Assembly: GCF_003952345.1 (NCBI RefSeq) | Contig: NZ_CP034433.1 | Location: 496,001-560,000, forward strand | DNA: 64,000 bases | Direction of reading: 5' to 3' | Source: Iodobacter ciconiae | GTDB taxonomy: Bacteria; Pseudomonadota; Gammaproteobacteria; Burkholderiales; Chitinibacteraceae | Part shown: positions 44,911 through 56,128 of the stretch, in pieces | Position numbering within the stretch: position 1 is the stretch's first letter | Layout: each line of letters opens with the position of its first letter | The notes under the pieces: model-generated | Database searches by the model: none | What the model saw: the letters and a program-made list of their open reading frames with translations, nothing else | What the model was told of the DNA's origin: nothing | Translations under genes and position numbers: made by a program

Positions 44911-47900
44911 ATGCCAAAACGTACAGATTTAAAAAGCATTTTGATTATTGGTGCTGGCCCGATTGTGATCGGCCAGGCTTGTGAGTTTGATTATTCCGGC
45001 GCGCAAGCATGTAAGGCGCTACGTGAAGAGGGTTACCGCGTTATTCTGGTGAACAGTAATCCTGCCACGATCATGACCGACCCGAATATGGCGGACGTGA
45101 CTTACATCGAGCCAATTACCTGGCAGATGGTCGAAAAAATTATTGAGAAAGAGCGCCCGGATGCGCTGCTGCCAACCATGGGCGGGCAGACTGCACTGAA
45201 CTGCGCGCTGGATTTGTGGCGTCAGGGGGTGCTGGAAAAATACAATGTAGAAATGATTGGTGCCAAGCCTGATGCCATTGATAAGGCTGAGGATCGTGGT
45301 AAGTTTAAAGACGCTATGACCAAGATTGGCCTGTCTACGCCAAAATCGGGCATTGCTCATAATATGGAGCAGGCACTGGCGGTGCAGGCTTCGGTTGGCT
45401 TTCCAACGCTGATTCGCCCTTCGTTTACCATGGGTGGCTCGGGTGGTGGTATTGCTTATAATCGCGAAGAATTCCTGGAAATCTGTGATCGTGGTTTTGA
45501 AGCGTCCCCAACCAACGAATTGCTGATCGAGCAATCGGTACTGGGCTGGAAAGAGTACGAGATGGAAGTGGTGCGTGATCGCAGCGATAACTGCATCATT
45601 ATCTGCTCAATCGAAAACTTCGATCCGATGGGCGTGCATACCGGTGATTCAATCACCGTGGCCCCGGCGCAAACGCTGACAGACAAAGAATACCAAATCA
45701 TGCGTAACGCCTCATTGGCGGTATTGCGTGAAATTGGTGTGGATACGGGGGGCTCAAACGTACAGTTTGCCACCAACCCGGAAAATGGCGAGATGATCGT
45801 TATCGAGATGAATCCGCGCGTTAGCCGCTCTTCAGCTCTGGCCTCTAAAGCAACAGGCTTCCCGATCGCTAAGGTGGCTGCCAAGCTGGCAGTAGGCTTT
45901 ACCCTGGATGAATTGCAAAACGAAATCACAGGCGGCAAGACGCCGGCCTCGTTTGAGCCTTCGATTGATTACGTTGTGACTAAAATCCCGCGTTTTGCTT
46001 TCGAGAAATTCCCGCAAGCCAATAATAAACTGACGACACAAATGAAGTCGGTGGGCGAAGTAATGGCAATTGGCCGCAGCGTTCAGGAATCCATGCAAAA
46101 AGCTCTGCGTGGCTTGGAAACCGGCATGTCCGGTTTTGATGAAATGACGACCGATCGAAGCGTGATTGAAGCAGAAATTGCAACACCGGGCCCGGAGCGT
46201 ATCTGGTATGTGGCTGATGCTTTTCGCGTTGGCATGAGCATGGATGAAGTGTTCAATCTGACTAAGATTGATCCCTGGTTTTTGCGCCAGATTGAAGATC
46301 TGGTTCAGGAAGAAAACGCGATTCGTGGCACAGCAGTTGAGACGATCGACTACGCAACGATGCGCCGCTTAAAGCGTAAAGGTTTTTCTGATCGCCGTTT
46401 GGCTGCACTGCTGGATACCGATCAGGCCGCGGTGCGTAAAGCGCGCCATGCCCTGAAGATTCGCCCTGTATACAAGCGTGTGGATACGTGTGCGGCCGAG
46501 TTCTCTACCGATACTGCGTATATGTATTCAACATACGAAGAAGAGTGTGAGGCAGCGCCCACAGATAAGCGTAAAATCATGATCTTAGGCGGTGGTCCAA
46601 ATCGTATCGGGCAGGGAATTGAGTTTGATTACTGCTGCGTCCATGCCGCACTGGCACTGCGTGAAGATGGCTTTGAAACCATTATGGTTAACTGCAATCC
46701 GGAAACCGTGTCCACGGATTATGATACTTCGGATCGCCTCTATTTTGAGCCGCTGACCCTCGAAGACGTGTTGGAAATCGTGAATATCGAAAAGCCGGAA
46801 GGTGTGATTGTGCAGTATGGTGGCCAAACGCCATTGAAATTGGCCCGTGCACTGGAAGCTAACGGTGTACCGATTATCGGCACAAGCCCTGATATGATTG
46901 ATGCTGCGGAAGATCGCGAACGTTTCCAGAAACTGCTGCATGAATTAGGTCTGCGTCAGCCGCCTAACCGCACAGCCCGTAATGAGCGTGATGCCTTGAT
47001 TCTGGCTGCCGAAATTGGCTACCCACTGGTGGTTCGTCCGTCCTATGTACTGGGCGGGCGGGCGATGGAAATTGTGCACCAGCAGTCTGATTTAGAGCGC
47101 TATATGCGTGAAGCCGTGAAGGTATCGAACGACAGCCCGGTGCTGCTTGATCGTTTCCTGAACGACGCCATTGAAGTGGATGTGGATGCGATTTGTGATG
47201 GCACTGATGTTTTGATCGGTGGCATTATGGAACACATCGAACAGGCTGGTGTGCACTCAGGCGATTCAGCATGCTCCCTGCCGCCGTTTAGCTTGTCTAA
47301 AGAAATTCAGGACGAGCTGCGCCGTCAGACGGTATTGATGGCTAAGGGTCTGAATGTTGTTGGCCTGATGAATGTGCAGTTTGCGATTCAGGGCAAGGGG
47401 GATGATGCGGTGGTGTTTGTGCTGGAAGTTAACCCACGTGCATCTCGTACTGTTCCTTATGTGTCTAAAGCCACCAGCCTGCCGATTGCGAAGATCGCTG
47501 CGCGTTGTATGGCCGGTCAAAGTCTTGCTTCACAAGGGGCAAGCAAGGAAGTGATTCCGCCGTATTACTCGGTGAAAGAAGCGGTATTTCCGTTTATTAA
47601 ATTTCCCGGTGTTGATTCAATTCTTGGCCCGGAAATGAAATCAACCGGTGAAGTGATGGGCGTGGGTGACACATTTGCTGAAGCATTTGTTAAATCGCAG
47701 CTTGCTGCGGGTGTTGCTTTGCCTACCCAGGGTAATGTGTTTATCTCGGTGCGCGATGGCGATAAAACGGGTGCGGTTGAGTGTGTTAAAGTTTTAATAG
47801 ATCTTGGTTTTAAGGTATTTGCAACCAAGGGGACCGCTGCCGAAATTAATGGCGCAGGCGTTGTGGTGCAAAGCGTGAATAAAGTGACTGAAGGGCGTCC

Positions 47901-48132
47901 GCATATTGTTGATATGATCAAAAATGGTGAAATTGCCATGATTGTGAATACGGTCGACGAGCGCCGTCAGGCTATTCAGGATTCTTACTCGATTCGCCAT
48001 GAGGCTATGAAGGCCCGCCTGCCTGTGTTTACAACGATTGCAGGCGCAAAAGCGGCATGTATTGGTATGCGTGATTTGGGTGAAATGCGAGTTTATGATC
48101 TGCAGGGCTTGCATCGTACGATCAAACACTGA
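44911..48132 (+). CDS. carB: Carbamoyl-phosphate synthase large subunit
   Basis: A 1073-aa CarB, two homologous ATP-grasp halves and a C-terminal allosteric MGS-like domain ([23 protein letters not shown]). The opening reads [28 protein letters not shown], the equivalent second-half site is [25 protein letters not shown], and the ATP-binding signatures [10 protein letters not shown] and [10 protein letters not shown] are intact. Full length as in E. coli. Likely operon with carA; ends in a hairpin. Confidence 0.99.
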   Translation: MPKRTDLKSILIIGAGPIVIGQACEFDYSGAQACKALREEGYRVILVNSNPATIMTDPNMADVTYIEPITWQMVEKIIEKERPDALLPTMGGQTALNCALDLWRQGVLEKYNVEMIGAKPDAIDKAEDRGKFKDAMTKIGLSTPKSGIAHNMEQALAVQASVGFPTLIRPSFTMGGSGGGIAYNREEFLEICDRGFEASPTNELLIEQSVLGWKEYEMEVVRDRSDNCIIICSIENFDPMGVHTGDSITVAPAQTLTDKEYQIMRNASLAVLREIGVDTGGSNVQFATNPENGEMIVIEMNPRVSRSSALASKATGFPIAKVAAKLAVGFTLDELQNEITGGKTPASFEPSIDYVVTKIPRFAFEKFPQANNKLTTQMKSVGEVMAIGRSVQESMQKALRGLETGMSGFDEMTTDRSVIEAEIATPGPERIWYVADAFRVGMSMDEVFNLTKIDPWFLRQIEDLVQEENAIRGTAVETIDYATMRRLKRKGFSDRRLAALLDTDQAAVRKARHALKIRPVYKRVDTCAAEFSTDTAYMYSTYEEECEAAPTDKRKIMILGGGPNRIGQGIEFDYCCVHAALALREDGFETIMVNCNPETVSTDYDTSDRLYFEPLTLEDVLEIVNIEKPEGVIVQYGGQTPLKLARALEANGVPIIGTSPDMIDAAEDRERFQKLLHELGLRQPPNRTARNERDALILAAEIGYPLVVRPSYVLGGRAMEIVHQQSDLERYMREAVKVSNDSPVLLDRFLNDAIEVDVDAICDGTDVLIGGIMEHIEQAGVHSGDSACSLPPFSLSKEIQDELRRQTVLMAKGLNVVGLMNVQFAIQGKGDDAVVFVLEVNPRASRTVPYVSKATSLPIAKIAARCMAGQSLASQGASKEVIPPYYSVKEAVFPFIKFPGVDSILGPEMKSTGEVMGVGDTFAEAFVKSQLAAGVALPTQGNVFISVRDGDKTGAVECVKVLIDLGFKVFATKGTAAEINGAGVVVQSVNKVTEGRPHIVDMIKNGEIAMIVNTVDERRQAIQDSYSIRHEAMKARLPVFTTIAGAKAACIGMRDLGEMRVYDLQGLHRTIKH

Positions 48133-48209
48133 TAATTTACGCCCTAAGATTCGTGAATGATGTTTTATTTTGATGAAATTGAAATAGCATTTACAGAAAC
48201 TTAAGTAAA

Positions 48210-48243
48210 AGCCGCCGTCCACTCGTGACGGCGGCTCTTCTTT
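48210..48243 (+). terminator. Stem-loop between carB and greA
   Basis: AGCCGCCGTC (48210-48219) with GACGGCGGCT (48227-48236), a 7-base loop, then CTTCTTTTT. It ends carB transcription and at the same time sits 22 bp before the greA ATG, so it could also act as a greA leader attenuator. Confidence 0.85.
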
Positions 48244-48264
48244 TTGGATGGAGACTGTAAAGAA

Positions 48265-48747
48265 ATGATAAAAATTCCGCTCACCGTACAAGGTGCGGTA
48301 AAACTGAAAGCCGAACTGCAAAACCTAAAGAGCGTAGAGCGCCCGGCAGTGATTGCAGCGATTGCCGAAGCACGCTCGCACGGCGATTTGTCGGAAAATG
48401 CTGAGTATGATGCAGCGAAAGAAAGACAGGGCTTTGTTGAAGGCCGTATTGCTGAGTTGGAAAGCAAGCTGTCTAATGCGCAGCTGATCGAGCCTGCCAG
48501 CCTTGCTGAAACAGCCGAAGGCCGGGTGGTGTTTGGTGCGACAGTTGATCTGGAAGACCTGGAAACCGGTAATAAAGTCACCTACCAGATCGTGGGTGAT
48601 GAAGAAGCTGAAATTAAAGAATTTAAAATCTCCGTATCTAGCCCGATTGCGCGTGCGCTGATTGGCAAATATGCCGGTGATGTGGCTGAAGTGATGGCTC
48701 CAGGTGGGATTCGTGAGTATGAAGTGCTGGATGTAAAATACATCTAA
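48265..48747 (+). CDS. greA: Transcription elongation factor GreA
   Basis: A 160-aa GreA, rescuing backtracked RNA polymerase by stimulating transcript cleavage. The N-terminal coiled coil carries the acidic tip [18 protein letters not shown] with the conserved D-E pair, and the C-terminal FKBP-like domain has EYEVLDV at the end. The ATG at 48265 ([11 protein letters not shown]) is chosen over upstream TTG and matches the family N-terminus. The usual carB-greA adjacency of betaproteobacteria. Confidence 0.97.
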   Translation: MIKIPLTVQGAVKLKAELQNLKSVERPAVIAAIAEARSHGDLSENAEYDAAKERQGFVEGRIAELESKLSNAQLIEPASLAETAEGRVVFGATVDLEDLETGNKVTYQIVGDEEAEIKEFKISVSSPIARALIGKYAGDVAEVMAPGGIREYEVLDVKYI

Positions 48748-48899
48748 AAGCACGGATGAGGGCGATACCTTGCTTTTGTCGTATGTAGAAGAAATGACAT
48801 AAAATCTTATTTACCCTTGGTGGATTATGGTTTTTTGTCATTTTTTGCCAGGTATTTTTTATTCTGTTTTTAACCAATTAATTTATCTGCGGGAATGCA

Positions 48900-49343
48900 A
48901 TGGGTTTAGGTTCGGGTTTGAAAAACCTTCTCACCGTGCTGTGGATTGGTGGTATGTGGACCATCGGCGTTATCGTAGCTCCCGCTTTATTTGCCGGCTT
49001 AGATAAAGCAACAGCAGGCATGGTGGCAGGAAAGCTTTTTCATGCGATTGGCTGGGTGGGGATTGTAGCGGGTGTGTATCTGGCCATTTGGTGTGTCTGG
49101 CAAATGGGCATGCGTGGATTTCGAAGCGGTAAATTCTGGCTGGTGATGGGGATGCTGCTATGCACACTGATTAATCAGTTTGCTATTTTCCCACTCATTG
49201 CCAGCTTAAAGCCTGTGGTAAGTTCTGCAGCAGAAGGTGTGTTTGGTGGTGGCTTGGCGCAGTGGCATACGATTTCAAGTCTTATTTATCTGCTGCAAAG
49301 TGTGTTTGGTATAATTTACATCTGGTCTGACAGTGATCGTTAA
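48900..49343 (+). CDS. DUF4149 membrane protein
   Basis: A 147-aa polytopic protein with four hydrophobic helices. The beginning GLKNLLTVLWIGGMWTIGVIVAPALFAGLD and the late AEGVFGGGLAQWHTISSLIYLLQ are DUF4149 features. The family commonly lies between greA and yhbY in betaproteobacteria, as here. Function unknown. Confidence 0.9.
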   Translation: MGLGSGLKNLLTVLWIGGMWTIGVIVAPALFAGLDKATAGMVAGKLFHAIGWVGIVAGVYLAIWCVWQMGMRGFRSGKFWLVMGMLLCTLINQFAIFPLIASLKPVVSSAAEGVFGGGLAQWHTISSLIYLLQSVFGIIYIWSDSDR

Positions 49344-49352
49344 ATGCAAAAA

Positions 49353-49378
49353 ATTAGGGCAACCTAAGTTGCCCTAAT
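49353..49378. terminator. Bidirectional terminator
   Basis: ATTAGGGCAAC and GTTGCCCTAAT around CTAA, between the converging DUF4149 and yhbY genes. AAAA precedes the stem. Confidence 0.8.
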
Positions 49379-49393
49379 GCATATAAAACCCGC

Positions 49394-49708
49394 TTATTTG
49401 GCTTTTTTTGCCTTGGGTAGTACGATTCGTGGTTTGTCACTGTTCGATGCGCGGTAAACAATGAGTAGCTTACCGATGTGTTGAACGGCAGATGCCCCCA
49501 GTTCAGAGCAGATCTTTTGCATGTATTCTTCACGCAGGGCACGATCATCGCCCAGTACTCGGATTTTAATGAGTTCGTGTGCATCTAAATTAACAGCAAT
49601 TTCGCGGATTACCGCGTCTGCCAGGCCATTATTTCCGATCATCACGACTGGATCGATATGATGAGCCAGGCTTTTCAGATGGCGACGCTGATCCGATGTG
49701 AGTTCCAT
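49394..49708 (-). CDS. yhbY: Ribosome assembly RNA-binding protein YhbY
   Basis: A 104-aa CRM-domain protein associated with 50S assembly. LTSDQRRHLKSLAHHIDPVVMIGNNGLADAVIREI and the GxxG-like loop are typical, with a C-terminal basic PKAKKAK tail. Divergent from rlmE with a 37-bp gap, the standard arrangement. Confidence 0.96.
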   Translation of the reverse strand: MELTSDQRRHLKSLAHHIDPVVMIGNNGLADAVIREIAVNLDAHELIKIRVLGDDRALREEYMQKICSELGASAVQHIGKLLIVYRASNSDKPRIVLPKAKKAK

Positions 49709-49745
49709 TGTTTCAAATCCTTGACTAAACAGGCAATTTTACCTC

Positions 49746-50366
49746 ATGGCTCGTAGCAATTCCAGTAATGCGTGGATGAAGGAACACGTCAATGATCATT
49801 ATGTTCATCAGGCAAAAAAAGAGGGCTACCGCGCGCGCGCAGCTTTCAAGCTGCTTGAGATCAATGAAAAAGACAAATTATTCAAACAGGGGCTGTGGGT
49901 GGCTGATCTGGGAGCTGCACCCGGAAGCTGGTCGCAAGTAGCAAGTCAGTATGTTGGTGAATCTGGGCGCGTTTTTGCGCTAGACTTGCTGGAGATGACG
50001 CCGATTCGTGGTGTGGACTTTATTCAGGGTGATTTTGGAAATGAGGAAGTGCTGGCTCAGTACACAGAATTACTCGCTGGGCGTCAGGTAGACCTTGTGA
50101 TTTGCGATATGGCCCCCAATATAACGGGTAACGCGGTGATGGATCAGGCTCGCAGTATGTATTTATGTGAGCTGGCATTGGAATTTGTTCGTGAACAATT
50201 GAAACCAAATGGGTATTTTCTAGTCAAGGTATTCCAAGGTTATGGTTTTACTGAGTATATGAGAGCCATGCGTGAGACATTTTCAAGTGTTGTAACTCGT
50301 AACCCTAAGGCTTCGCGTGATCGCAGCAATGAAACTTATTTGCTCGGTAAGCAGAAAAAAGCCTGA
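49746..50366 (+). CDS. rlmE: 23S rRNA (uridine-2552-2'-O)-methyltransferase
   Basis: A 206-aa RrmJ/FtsJ methyltransferase that modifies U2552 in the A loop. The SAM motif reads DLGAAPGSWSQVA; the catalytic K-D-K-E residues include the lysine in YRARAAFKLLEI, DMAPN and FLVKVFQG. Followed by ftsH in the same direction. Confidence 0.98.
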   Translation: MARSNSSNAWMKEHVNDHYVHQAKKEGYRARAAFKLLEINEKDKLFKQGLWVADLGAAPGSWSQVASQYVGESGRVFALDLLEMTPIRGVDFIQGDFGNEEVLAQYTELLAGRQVDLVICDMAPNITGNAVMDQARSMYLCELALEFVREQLKPNGYFLVKVFQGYGFTEYMRAMRETFSSVVTRNPKASRDRSNETYLLGKQKKA

Positions 50367-50484
50367 TATAGCTTGTTGGATTTAAGTGCCTGCAGCAGGC
50401 AGTGCTAAGCTAAAACGGACTGCCAGCCATAAATGCGTGGAATTTTTTCTTTCATCCCCCTTTGGGATAATCAGGAGTAGCGCC

Positions 50485-52401
50485 GTGAACAATCTCGGCA
50501 AGAACATCGCCATCTGGCTCGTCATTGGTCTGGTACTGATGACGGTCTTTAATCAGTTTTCCCGTAAGCAAGAAGCCAGCGGGCAAGTGGCGTATTCACA
50601 ATTCATGGCTGATGTAGAAGCTGATCGTATTGCGAGCGCAGAAATCGAGGGAAACCCGATTCGTGGCCAGATTATTAAAGGCAAGCGTAACGACGGTACG
50701 GCATTCTCTACACTGGCTCCATTTGATTTTCGTATGGTTGATACGCTGATCAAGCACAACGTGAAGTTTGCGGCCAAAGCTGAAGAGGAACCGAGCTTTT
50801 TGATGAATCTGTTCATCAACTGGTTTCCGATGCTGCTTCTGATCGGTGTGTGGGTGTTCTTTATGCGCCAGATGCAGGGCGGTGGCAAAGGCGGGGCATT
50901 TAGCTTTGGTAAATCAAAGGCGCGTTTGCTCGATGAAGCGACCAATGTGATTACCTTTGCAGATGTTGCCGGCTGCGATGAAGCAAAAGCAGATGTCTCC
51001 GAAATTGTTGATTACCTGCGTGACCCTAGTAAATATCAAAGCTTAGGTGGCCGTATGCCACGCGGTATTTTGCTGGTTGGCCCTCCGGGTACTGGTAAAA
51101 CTTTGCTGGCAAAAGCCATTGCTGGTGAAGCTAAAGTGCCATTTTTTAGTATTTCAGGTTCGGATTTCGTTGAAATGTTTGTGGGTGTGGGCGCTGCCCG
51201 TGTCCGCGATATGTTTGAAAATGCGAAGAAAAATGCACCATGCATTATTTTTATCGATGAAATTGATGCGGTAGGTCGTCAGCGCGGTGCCGGCATGGGC
51301 GGTGGCAATGATGAGCGCGAACAGACGCTGAACCAGATGCTGGTTGAGATGGATGGTTTTGAAGGTAATTCCGGCATTATGGTGATTGCAGCTACCAACC
51401 GTCCTGATGTGCTTGATCCTGCATTGCTGCGCCCGGGTCGTTTCGATCGCCAGGTCATGGTGTCCTTGCCGGATATCCGTGGCCGTGAGCAGATTCTTGG
51501 CGTGCATATGCGTAAAGTGCCAATCTCTAACGATGTGGATGCACAGGTGATTGCGCGTGGTACACCAGGGTTTTCCGGTGCTGATCTGGCTAACCTGGTG
51601 AATGAAGCGGTGCTGTTTGCTGCCCGCCGCGTGAAACGTCTGGTTGATATGGATGATTTTGAATCGGCTAAAGATAAAATCATGATGGGTGCTGAGCGTC
51701 GTACCATGGTGATGAGTGAAGAAGAGAAGCAGAACACGGCTTATCACGAATCAGGTCATGCTGTAGTGGCTAAGCTTTTACCCAAGTCTGATCCGGTGCA
51801 TAAAGTCACCATCATTCCACGTGGCCGTGCGCTGGGTGTAACCATGCAGCTGCCGGAAGCCGATCGCTATGCTTATGATCGTGGCTATCTGATGGATCGG
51901 ATTGCAATTTTATTTGGTGGTCGTATTGCTGAAGAATTGTTTATGAACCAGATGACCACTGGCGCATCGAATGACTTTGAGCGTGCCACTTCCTTAGCAC
52001 GTGATATGGTGACCCGTTATGGTATGACTGATGCTTTAGGCCCGATGGTTTACGGCGAAAACGAGGGCGAAGTATTCCTGGGCCGCTCGGTAACAACGCA
52101 CAAGAATATGTCTGAAGCGACGATGCAGCAGGTTGACGCTGAAATTCGCCGCATTATTGACGAGCAATATGGCCTGGCCCGTCGTTTGCTGGAAGACAAT
52201 CGCGATAAAGTTGAGGCTATGACAGCTGCCTTGCTGGAGTGGGAGACCATTGATGCAGAGCAGATTGAAGATATTATGCAAGGTCGCACACCAAAGCCTC
52301 CTAAAGCTTTGCCTGTAAAGCCTAATTCACCCAATGGCGATCGCCCTAGTGGTGAAGCACCCGCAACACCCGTGATTACAACGCCAGCAACAGAATCTTA
52401 A
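50485..52401 (+). CDS. ftsH: ATP-dependent zinc metalloprotease FtsH
   Basis: A 638-aa membrane AAA+ protease degrading sigma-32, LpxC and unassembled membrane proteins. Two N-terminal membrane helices flank a periplasmic domain. The AAA module has GPPGTGKT and [15 protein letters not shown] plus the SRH, and the protease has [14 protein letters not shown] (HExxH). A proline-rich tail ends it. The start is GTG at 50485 (V-N-N-L-G-K-N), with CAGGAG upstream; earlier in-frame starts add a non-conserved 33-residue extension. Confidence 0.98.
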   Translation: MNNLGKNIAIWLVIGLVLMTVFNQFSRKQEASGQVAYSQFMADVEADRIASAEIEGNPIRGQIIKGKRNDGTAFSTLAPFDFRMVDTLIKHNVKFAAKAEEEPSFLMNLFINWFPMLLLIGVWVFFMRQMQGGGKGGAFSFGKSKARLLDEATNVITFADVAGCDEAKADVSEIVDYLRDPSKYQSLGGRMPRGILLVGPPGTGKTLLAKAIAGEAKVPFFSISGSDFVEMFVGVGAARVRDMFENAKKNAPCIIFIDEIDAVGRQRGAGMGGGNDEREQTLNQMLVEMDGFEGNSGIMVIAATNRPDVLDPALLRPGRFDRQVMVSLPDIRGREQILGVHMRKVPISNDVDAQVIARGTPGFSGADLANLVNEAVLFAARRVKRLVDMDDFESAKDKIMMGAERRTMVMSEEEKQNTAYHESGHAVVAKLLPKSDPVHKVTIIPRGRALGVTMQLPEADRYAYDRGYLMDRIAILFGGRIAEELFMNQMTTGASNDFERATSLARDMVTRYGMTDALGPMVYGENEGEVFLGRSVTTHKNMSEATMQQVDAEIRRIIDEQYGLARRLLEDNRDKVEAMTAALLEWETIDAEQIEDIMQGRTPKPPKALPVKPNSPNGDRPSGEAPATPVITTPATES

Positions 52402-52426
52402 TTGCTGATCGTAATCCATTAAAATG

Positions 52427-52451
52427 GGCGGCCTATGGGCCGCCTTTTTTT
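52427..52451 (+). terminator. Rho-independent terminator of ftsH
   Basis: GGCGGCC-TATG-GGCCGCC followed by seven T. Confidence 0.93.
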
Positions 52452-52513
52452 GTTAAACAGACTAAATAAGCGTTCTGGCTCTTGCAGCTAACAAATTAAC
52501 AATAAGGAATAAG

Positions 52514-53338
52514 ATGCAAAAACTGCAATGCGGGCGTTTTGTGCTGGATTTAAACCGTCCACTGCTTATGGGGATTGTGAATGTTACGCCTGATTCCTTT
52601 TCGGATGGCGGGCATTACCATCAAGTTGATGCTGCGCTGGCTCATGCAGAAAAATTACTGGCCGATGGTGCGGATATTCTGGATGTTGGTGGTGAATCAA
52701 CTCGGCCCGGTGCAGCCTTTGTTCCTGCAAAAGAAGAAATAAGCCGGGTCATTCCGGTGATTAAGGCTCTGCAAAGCTTTCATGTGCCTCTTTCAATTGA
52801 TACGAGAAAATCAGCGGTGATGCGTGCGGCTTTGGATGCAGGGGTTGATCTGGTGAATGATATTTCAGCACTGGAAGATAAGGGCGCGCTGGAGCTCGTT
52901 GCCAAAAGTAATGCGGCAATTTGCCTGATGCATATGCAAGGCGATCCGCATAATATGCAAGCCATGCCCGCTTACCTGGATGTGGTGGCCGAGGTATCTG
53001 CCTATTTGGCGGCAAGGCGCGATGTGGCTTTGGCTGCAGGTATCTCGCATCATCGCTTATTGCTTGATCCGGGTTTTGGCTTTGGCAAAACACTGGAGCA
53101 CAATATTGCGCTGTTTAAAGCGCTGCCAGCCATGCGGGTACAGCTGGCAACGCCTTTTCTACTTGGGGTTTCGCGTAAAAGTATGCTGGGGCAAATTACT
53201 GGCCGGGCAGTGGCAGATAGAATGCCAGCCAGCGTGGCTGCTGCATTGCTGGCGGCTCAGGCAGGTGCTGCAGTTATTCGTGTTCATGATGTGGTGGAAA
53301 CAGTGGATGCTTTAAAAATCTGGCATGCCTTACAATAA
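52514..53338 (+). CDS. folP: Dihydropteroate synthase
   Basis: A 274-aa TIM-barrel enzyme condensing pABA with the pterin diphosphate, the sulfonamide target. The signatures are MGIVNVTPDSFSDGGHY, DVGGESTRPGA, SIDTRKSAV, NDISALED, DPGFGFGKT and LGVSRKSML. Precedes glmM, as in most proteobacteria. Confidence 0.98.
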   Translation: MQKLQCGRFVLDLNRPLLMGIVNVTPDSFSDGGHYHQVDAALAHAEKLLADGADILDVGGESTRPGAAFVPAKEEISRVIPVIKALQSFHVPLSIDTRKSAVMRAALDAGVDLVNDISALEDKGALELVAKSNAAICLMHMQGDPHNMQAMPAYLDVVAEVSAYLAARRDVALAAGISHHRLLLDPGFGFGKTLEHNIALFKALPAMRVQLATPFLLGVSRKSMLGQITGRAVADRMPASVAAALLAAQAGAAVIRVHDVVETVDALKIWHALQ

Positions 53339-53419
53339 CCACCAGCTAGTGGTTTGTTGTTAAGCAATACTCTTTTGCTTAGGATGAGTCAAAATGCACG
53401 TTAATAATCGGGGTGAATA

Positions 53420-54781
53420 ATGGGTCGCAAGTATTTTGGAACGGATGGTGTGCGTGGTTTGGTGGGTGAATACCCGATTACCCCTGAGTTTGCAATGAAG
53501 CTGGGTTATGCCGCAGGTAAAGTGCTCGCCGCAGAAAGTAAGCGCAGCGAAGGGGATCATGCTGCAGTATTGATTGGCAAAGATACCCGCGTATCGGGTT
53601 ATATGCTGGAAGCCGCGCTGCAAGCGGGTTTGAATGCTGCTGGCGTTGATGTTTATCTTACGGGGCCTTTGCCTACTCCCGGTATTGCTTATCTGACCCG
53701 TGCGCTGCGTTTGTCTGCAGGCGTGGTTATTTCTGCATCGCATAATCCTTATCACGATAATGGCATCAAATTTTTCGGTGCAGGTGGCAAAAAGCTCGCT
53801 GACGATGTCGAGCTGGCAATTGAAGCTGCAATTGATGAAATGCAGCCCTGTGTTTCACCCAAAAAGATTGGAAAATCCTGGCGTGTGGATGATGCTGCTG
53901 GTCGCTATATCGAGTTTTGCAAATCGACCTTTCCAAATGAGCTGGATCTGCGCGGCCTGAAGCTGGTGGTCGATTGCGCTCATGGTGCAACTTACGACAT
54001 CGCCCCGCACGTATTTCATGAGCTGGGGGCGGAGGTGATCAAGATTGGTGTTGCCCCTAATGGCTACAATATTAATGAAGATGTTGGAGCAACACACCCG
54101 GAAACAGCACGTAAAGCAGTATTGGCCGAAGGTGCGGATTTTGGGATTTCGCTTGATGGTGATGGTGACCGTCTGATTATGATTGATCGGGATGGCACGA
54201 TCGTCGATGGAGATCAATTGCTCTACGCACTGGCCTGCTACCGCCAGGATAAAGGCACTTTAGGGGCCGGTGTCGTTGGCACTCTGATGACCAACCTGGG
54301 CGTTGAAAATGGCTTGAAAGCGCGGGGTATTGGTTTTGAGCGGGCCAAGGTTGGTGATCGCTACGTGCTGGAAAAACTGCTGGCCAATAACTGGCTGGTC
54401 GGAGGAGAAGGCTCTGGGCATTTACTCTGCCTTGATAAGCATTCCACGGGGGATGGCATTGTATCGGCTCTGCAAGTATTGCAAGCTTTAAAAGAAAGTG
54501 GCAAGACACTGGCCCAGTATTGCCATGATCTGCTGCTCTCGACACAAGTACTTAAAAACGTGCGTATTGCTAAGGGCTTTGATTGCCATGCTTCTGAGCT
54601 AATTAAGGCCGAAGTGAGTAAAGCTGAAGCTGCGATGGGCGAAGATGGCCGGGTCTTGTTGCGCCCTTCCGGCACCGAGCCTGTGGTGCGGGTGATGGTT
54701 GAGCATACCGATGCAGCGATTGCTCGCGATTGGGCTGAGCAGATAGCGAAGGTGGTGAGCGCTGAGGCAAACGCCGAGTAA
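53420..54781 (+). CDS. glmM: Phosphoglucosamine mutase
   Basis: A 453-aa enzyme that makes glucosamine-1-phosphate for UDP-GlcNAc. The opening [20 protein letters not shown], the active-site serine in [14 protein letters not shown] and the DGDGDRL metal loop are diagnostic. [14 protein letters not shown] closes the domain. Same-strand neighbour of folP. Confidence 0.98.
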   Translation: MGRKYFGTDGVRGLVGEYPITPEFAMKLGYAAGKVLAAESKRSEGDHAAVLIGKDTRVSGYMLEAALQAGLNAAGVDVYLTGPLPTPGIAYLTRALRLSAGVVISASHNPYHDNGIKFFGAGGKKLADDVELAIEAAIDEMQPCVSPKKIGKSWRVDDAAGRYIEFCKSTFPNELDLRGLKLVVDCAHGATYDIAPHVFHELGAEVIKIGVAPNGYNINEDVGATHPETARKAVLAEGADFGISLDGDGDRLIMIDRDGTIVDGDQLLYALACYRQDKGTLGAGVVGTLMTNLGVENGLKARGIGFERAKVGDRYVLEKLLANNWLVGGEGSGHLLCLDKHSTGDGIVSALQVLQALKESGKTLAQYCHDLLLSTQVLKNVRIAKGFDCHASELIKAEVSKAEAAMGEDGRVLLRPSGTEPVVRVMVEHTDAAIARDWAEQIAKVVSAEANAE

Positions 54782-54979
54782 GAAAAGAGCGGGGCAGATC
54801 GGATGATTTGCCCTGTTAAAAATTAAATATGACTGATTTTTTTGAAATGTAAGAAAACTATTTTAATGATTTGTCATGGTAGTTAAACAATTCTGTAACT
54901 TTATTCTTTTAGAATTGCCATTAGTTAATGGCCCGCAACAGGGTTATCTGTTGTTACAACAATCTGAGAGAATAATTTC

Positions 54980-55276
54980 ATGAAATTTGCCCGTCTGATT
55001 TTGGTATTTAGTGTTTTTGTTATGGGTACAGTAAGTGCTGCAGATGCACCTGCTATTTCGGTATTGACTGGTGATGCATTAGCTGCCGCCGTTAAAGGTA
55101 ATCTGGATAATGATTTAACACTGCAAAAATTCAATTTGAAAGTAAAAGGCAAAGAAGCAGATGTAACGATTGAAGGCAGTGTTGATGAGGGTGAACAAAT
55201 GGCACATGCTGGTAATGTTGCAGAGCAGGTTAAGGGCGTGCGCTACGTATTTAATAATATTGTTCCAAAGAATTAA
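54980..55276 (+). CDS. BON-domain periplasmic protein
   Basis: A 98-aa protein with signal peptide (MKFARLILVFSVFVMGTVSAADA) and one BON domain (ALAAAVKGNLDNDLTLQKFNLKVKGKEADVTIEGSVDE ... VKGVRYVFNNI). BON domains bind phospholipid membranes, and such proteins (OsmY-like) protect the envelope under stress. It ends in its own terminator before the convergent pst operon. Confidence 0.87.
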   Translation: MKFARLILVFSVFVMGTVSAADAPAISVLTGDALAAAVKGNLDNDLTLQKFNLKVKGKEADVTIEGSVDEGEQMAHAGNVAEQVKGVRYVFNNIVPKN

Positions 55277-55293
55277 TTGGGCTTATGGCAAAT

Positions 55294-55322
55294 AAGAAAG
55301 GCAGCTTAGGCTGCCTTTCTTA
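55294..55322. terminator. Bidirectional terminator between the BON gene and pstB
   Basis: AAGAAAGGCAGC-TTAG-GCTGCCTTTCTTA. A/T-rich on both sides. Confidence 0.9.
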
Positions 55323-55335
55323 TGCTTGAATTAAC

Positions 55336-56103
55336 TTAACCAAATTTGCCGGTAATATAGTCTTCAGTTGCTTTTACTTTAGGTGTGGTAAAGATACTAT
55401 CGGTTTCACCCACCTCAATTAGTTCGCCTAAATACATATAGGCTGTGATATCAGAGACACGTGCTGCCTGTTGCATATTATGCGTTACCATCGCAATGGT
55501 GTAATCCTGTTTTAATTCATGTACCAGTTCTTCAACATGTGCAGTTGATATTGGATCAAGAGCAGAAGTTGGTTCATCCAGTAATAAAATTTCAGGCTTA
55601 ACAGCAATAGCACGGGCAATACAAAGGCGCTGCTGCTGACCGCCGGAAAGGCTTAAACCGGATTGTTTTAGTTTATCTTTTGCCTCATTCCAAAGTGCAG
55701 CTTTTTGTAAAGCCCATTCGACGCGATCATCCATCTCTGATTTAGGCAGCTTATCGTACAATTTGACGCCAAAAGCAATATTGTCATAGATAGACATTGG
55801 AAATGGCGTGGGCTTTTGAAATACCATTCCAACCTTGGCACGTAACATATTTAAATCTACATCATTATCCAAAATATTCTTGCCATTCAGAATGATCTCG
55901 CCCTCGGCACGTAATTTAGGGTAAAGATCATACATACGATTAAATGTGCGCAGTAAGGTTGATTTACCACAACCAGAAGGACCAATAAACGCAGTAACTT
56001 TGCCTTCCTGAATATCCAGATTTACATTTTTTAAGGCATGGAAATTACCGTAATAGAAATTAAGGTTTTTAATAGCAAGTTTTGCTGTATTTTTAGTAAT
56101 CAT
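55336..56103 (-). CDS. pstB: Phosphate ABC transporter ATPase
   Basis: A 255-aa ABC ATPase of the high-affinity phosphate importer. Walker [10 protein letters not shown], signature LSGGQQQRL and Walker [13 protein letters not shown]. The [10 protein letters not shown] stretch after Walker A is PstB-specific. Start at 56103 ([16 protein letters not shown]). Last gene of the operon; no phoU follows. Confidence 0.98.
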   Translation of the reverse strand: MITKNTAKLAIKNLNFYYGNFHALKNVNLDIQEGKVTAFIGPSGCGKSTLLRTFNRMYDLYPKLRAEGEIILNGKNILDNDVDLNMLRAKVGMVFQKPTPFPMSIYDNIAFGVKLYDKLPKSEMDDRVEWALQKAALWNEAKDKLKQSGLSLSGGQQQRLCIARAIAVKPEILLLDEPTSALDPISTAHVEELVHELKQDYTIAMVTHNMQQAARVSDITAYMYLGELIEVGETDSIFTTPKVKATEDYITGKFG

Positions 56104-56128
56104 AATTAAGCTATTCCGTATTTGTTTA

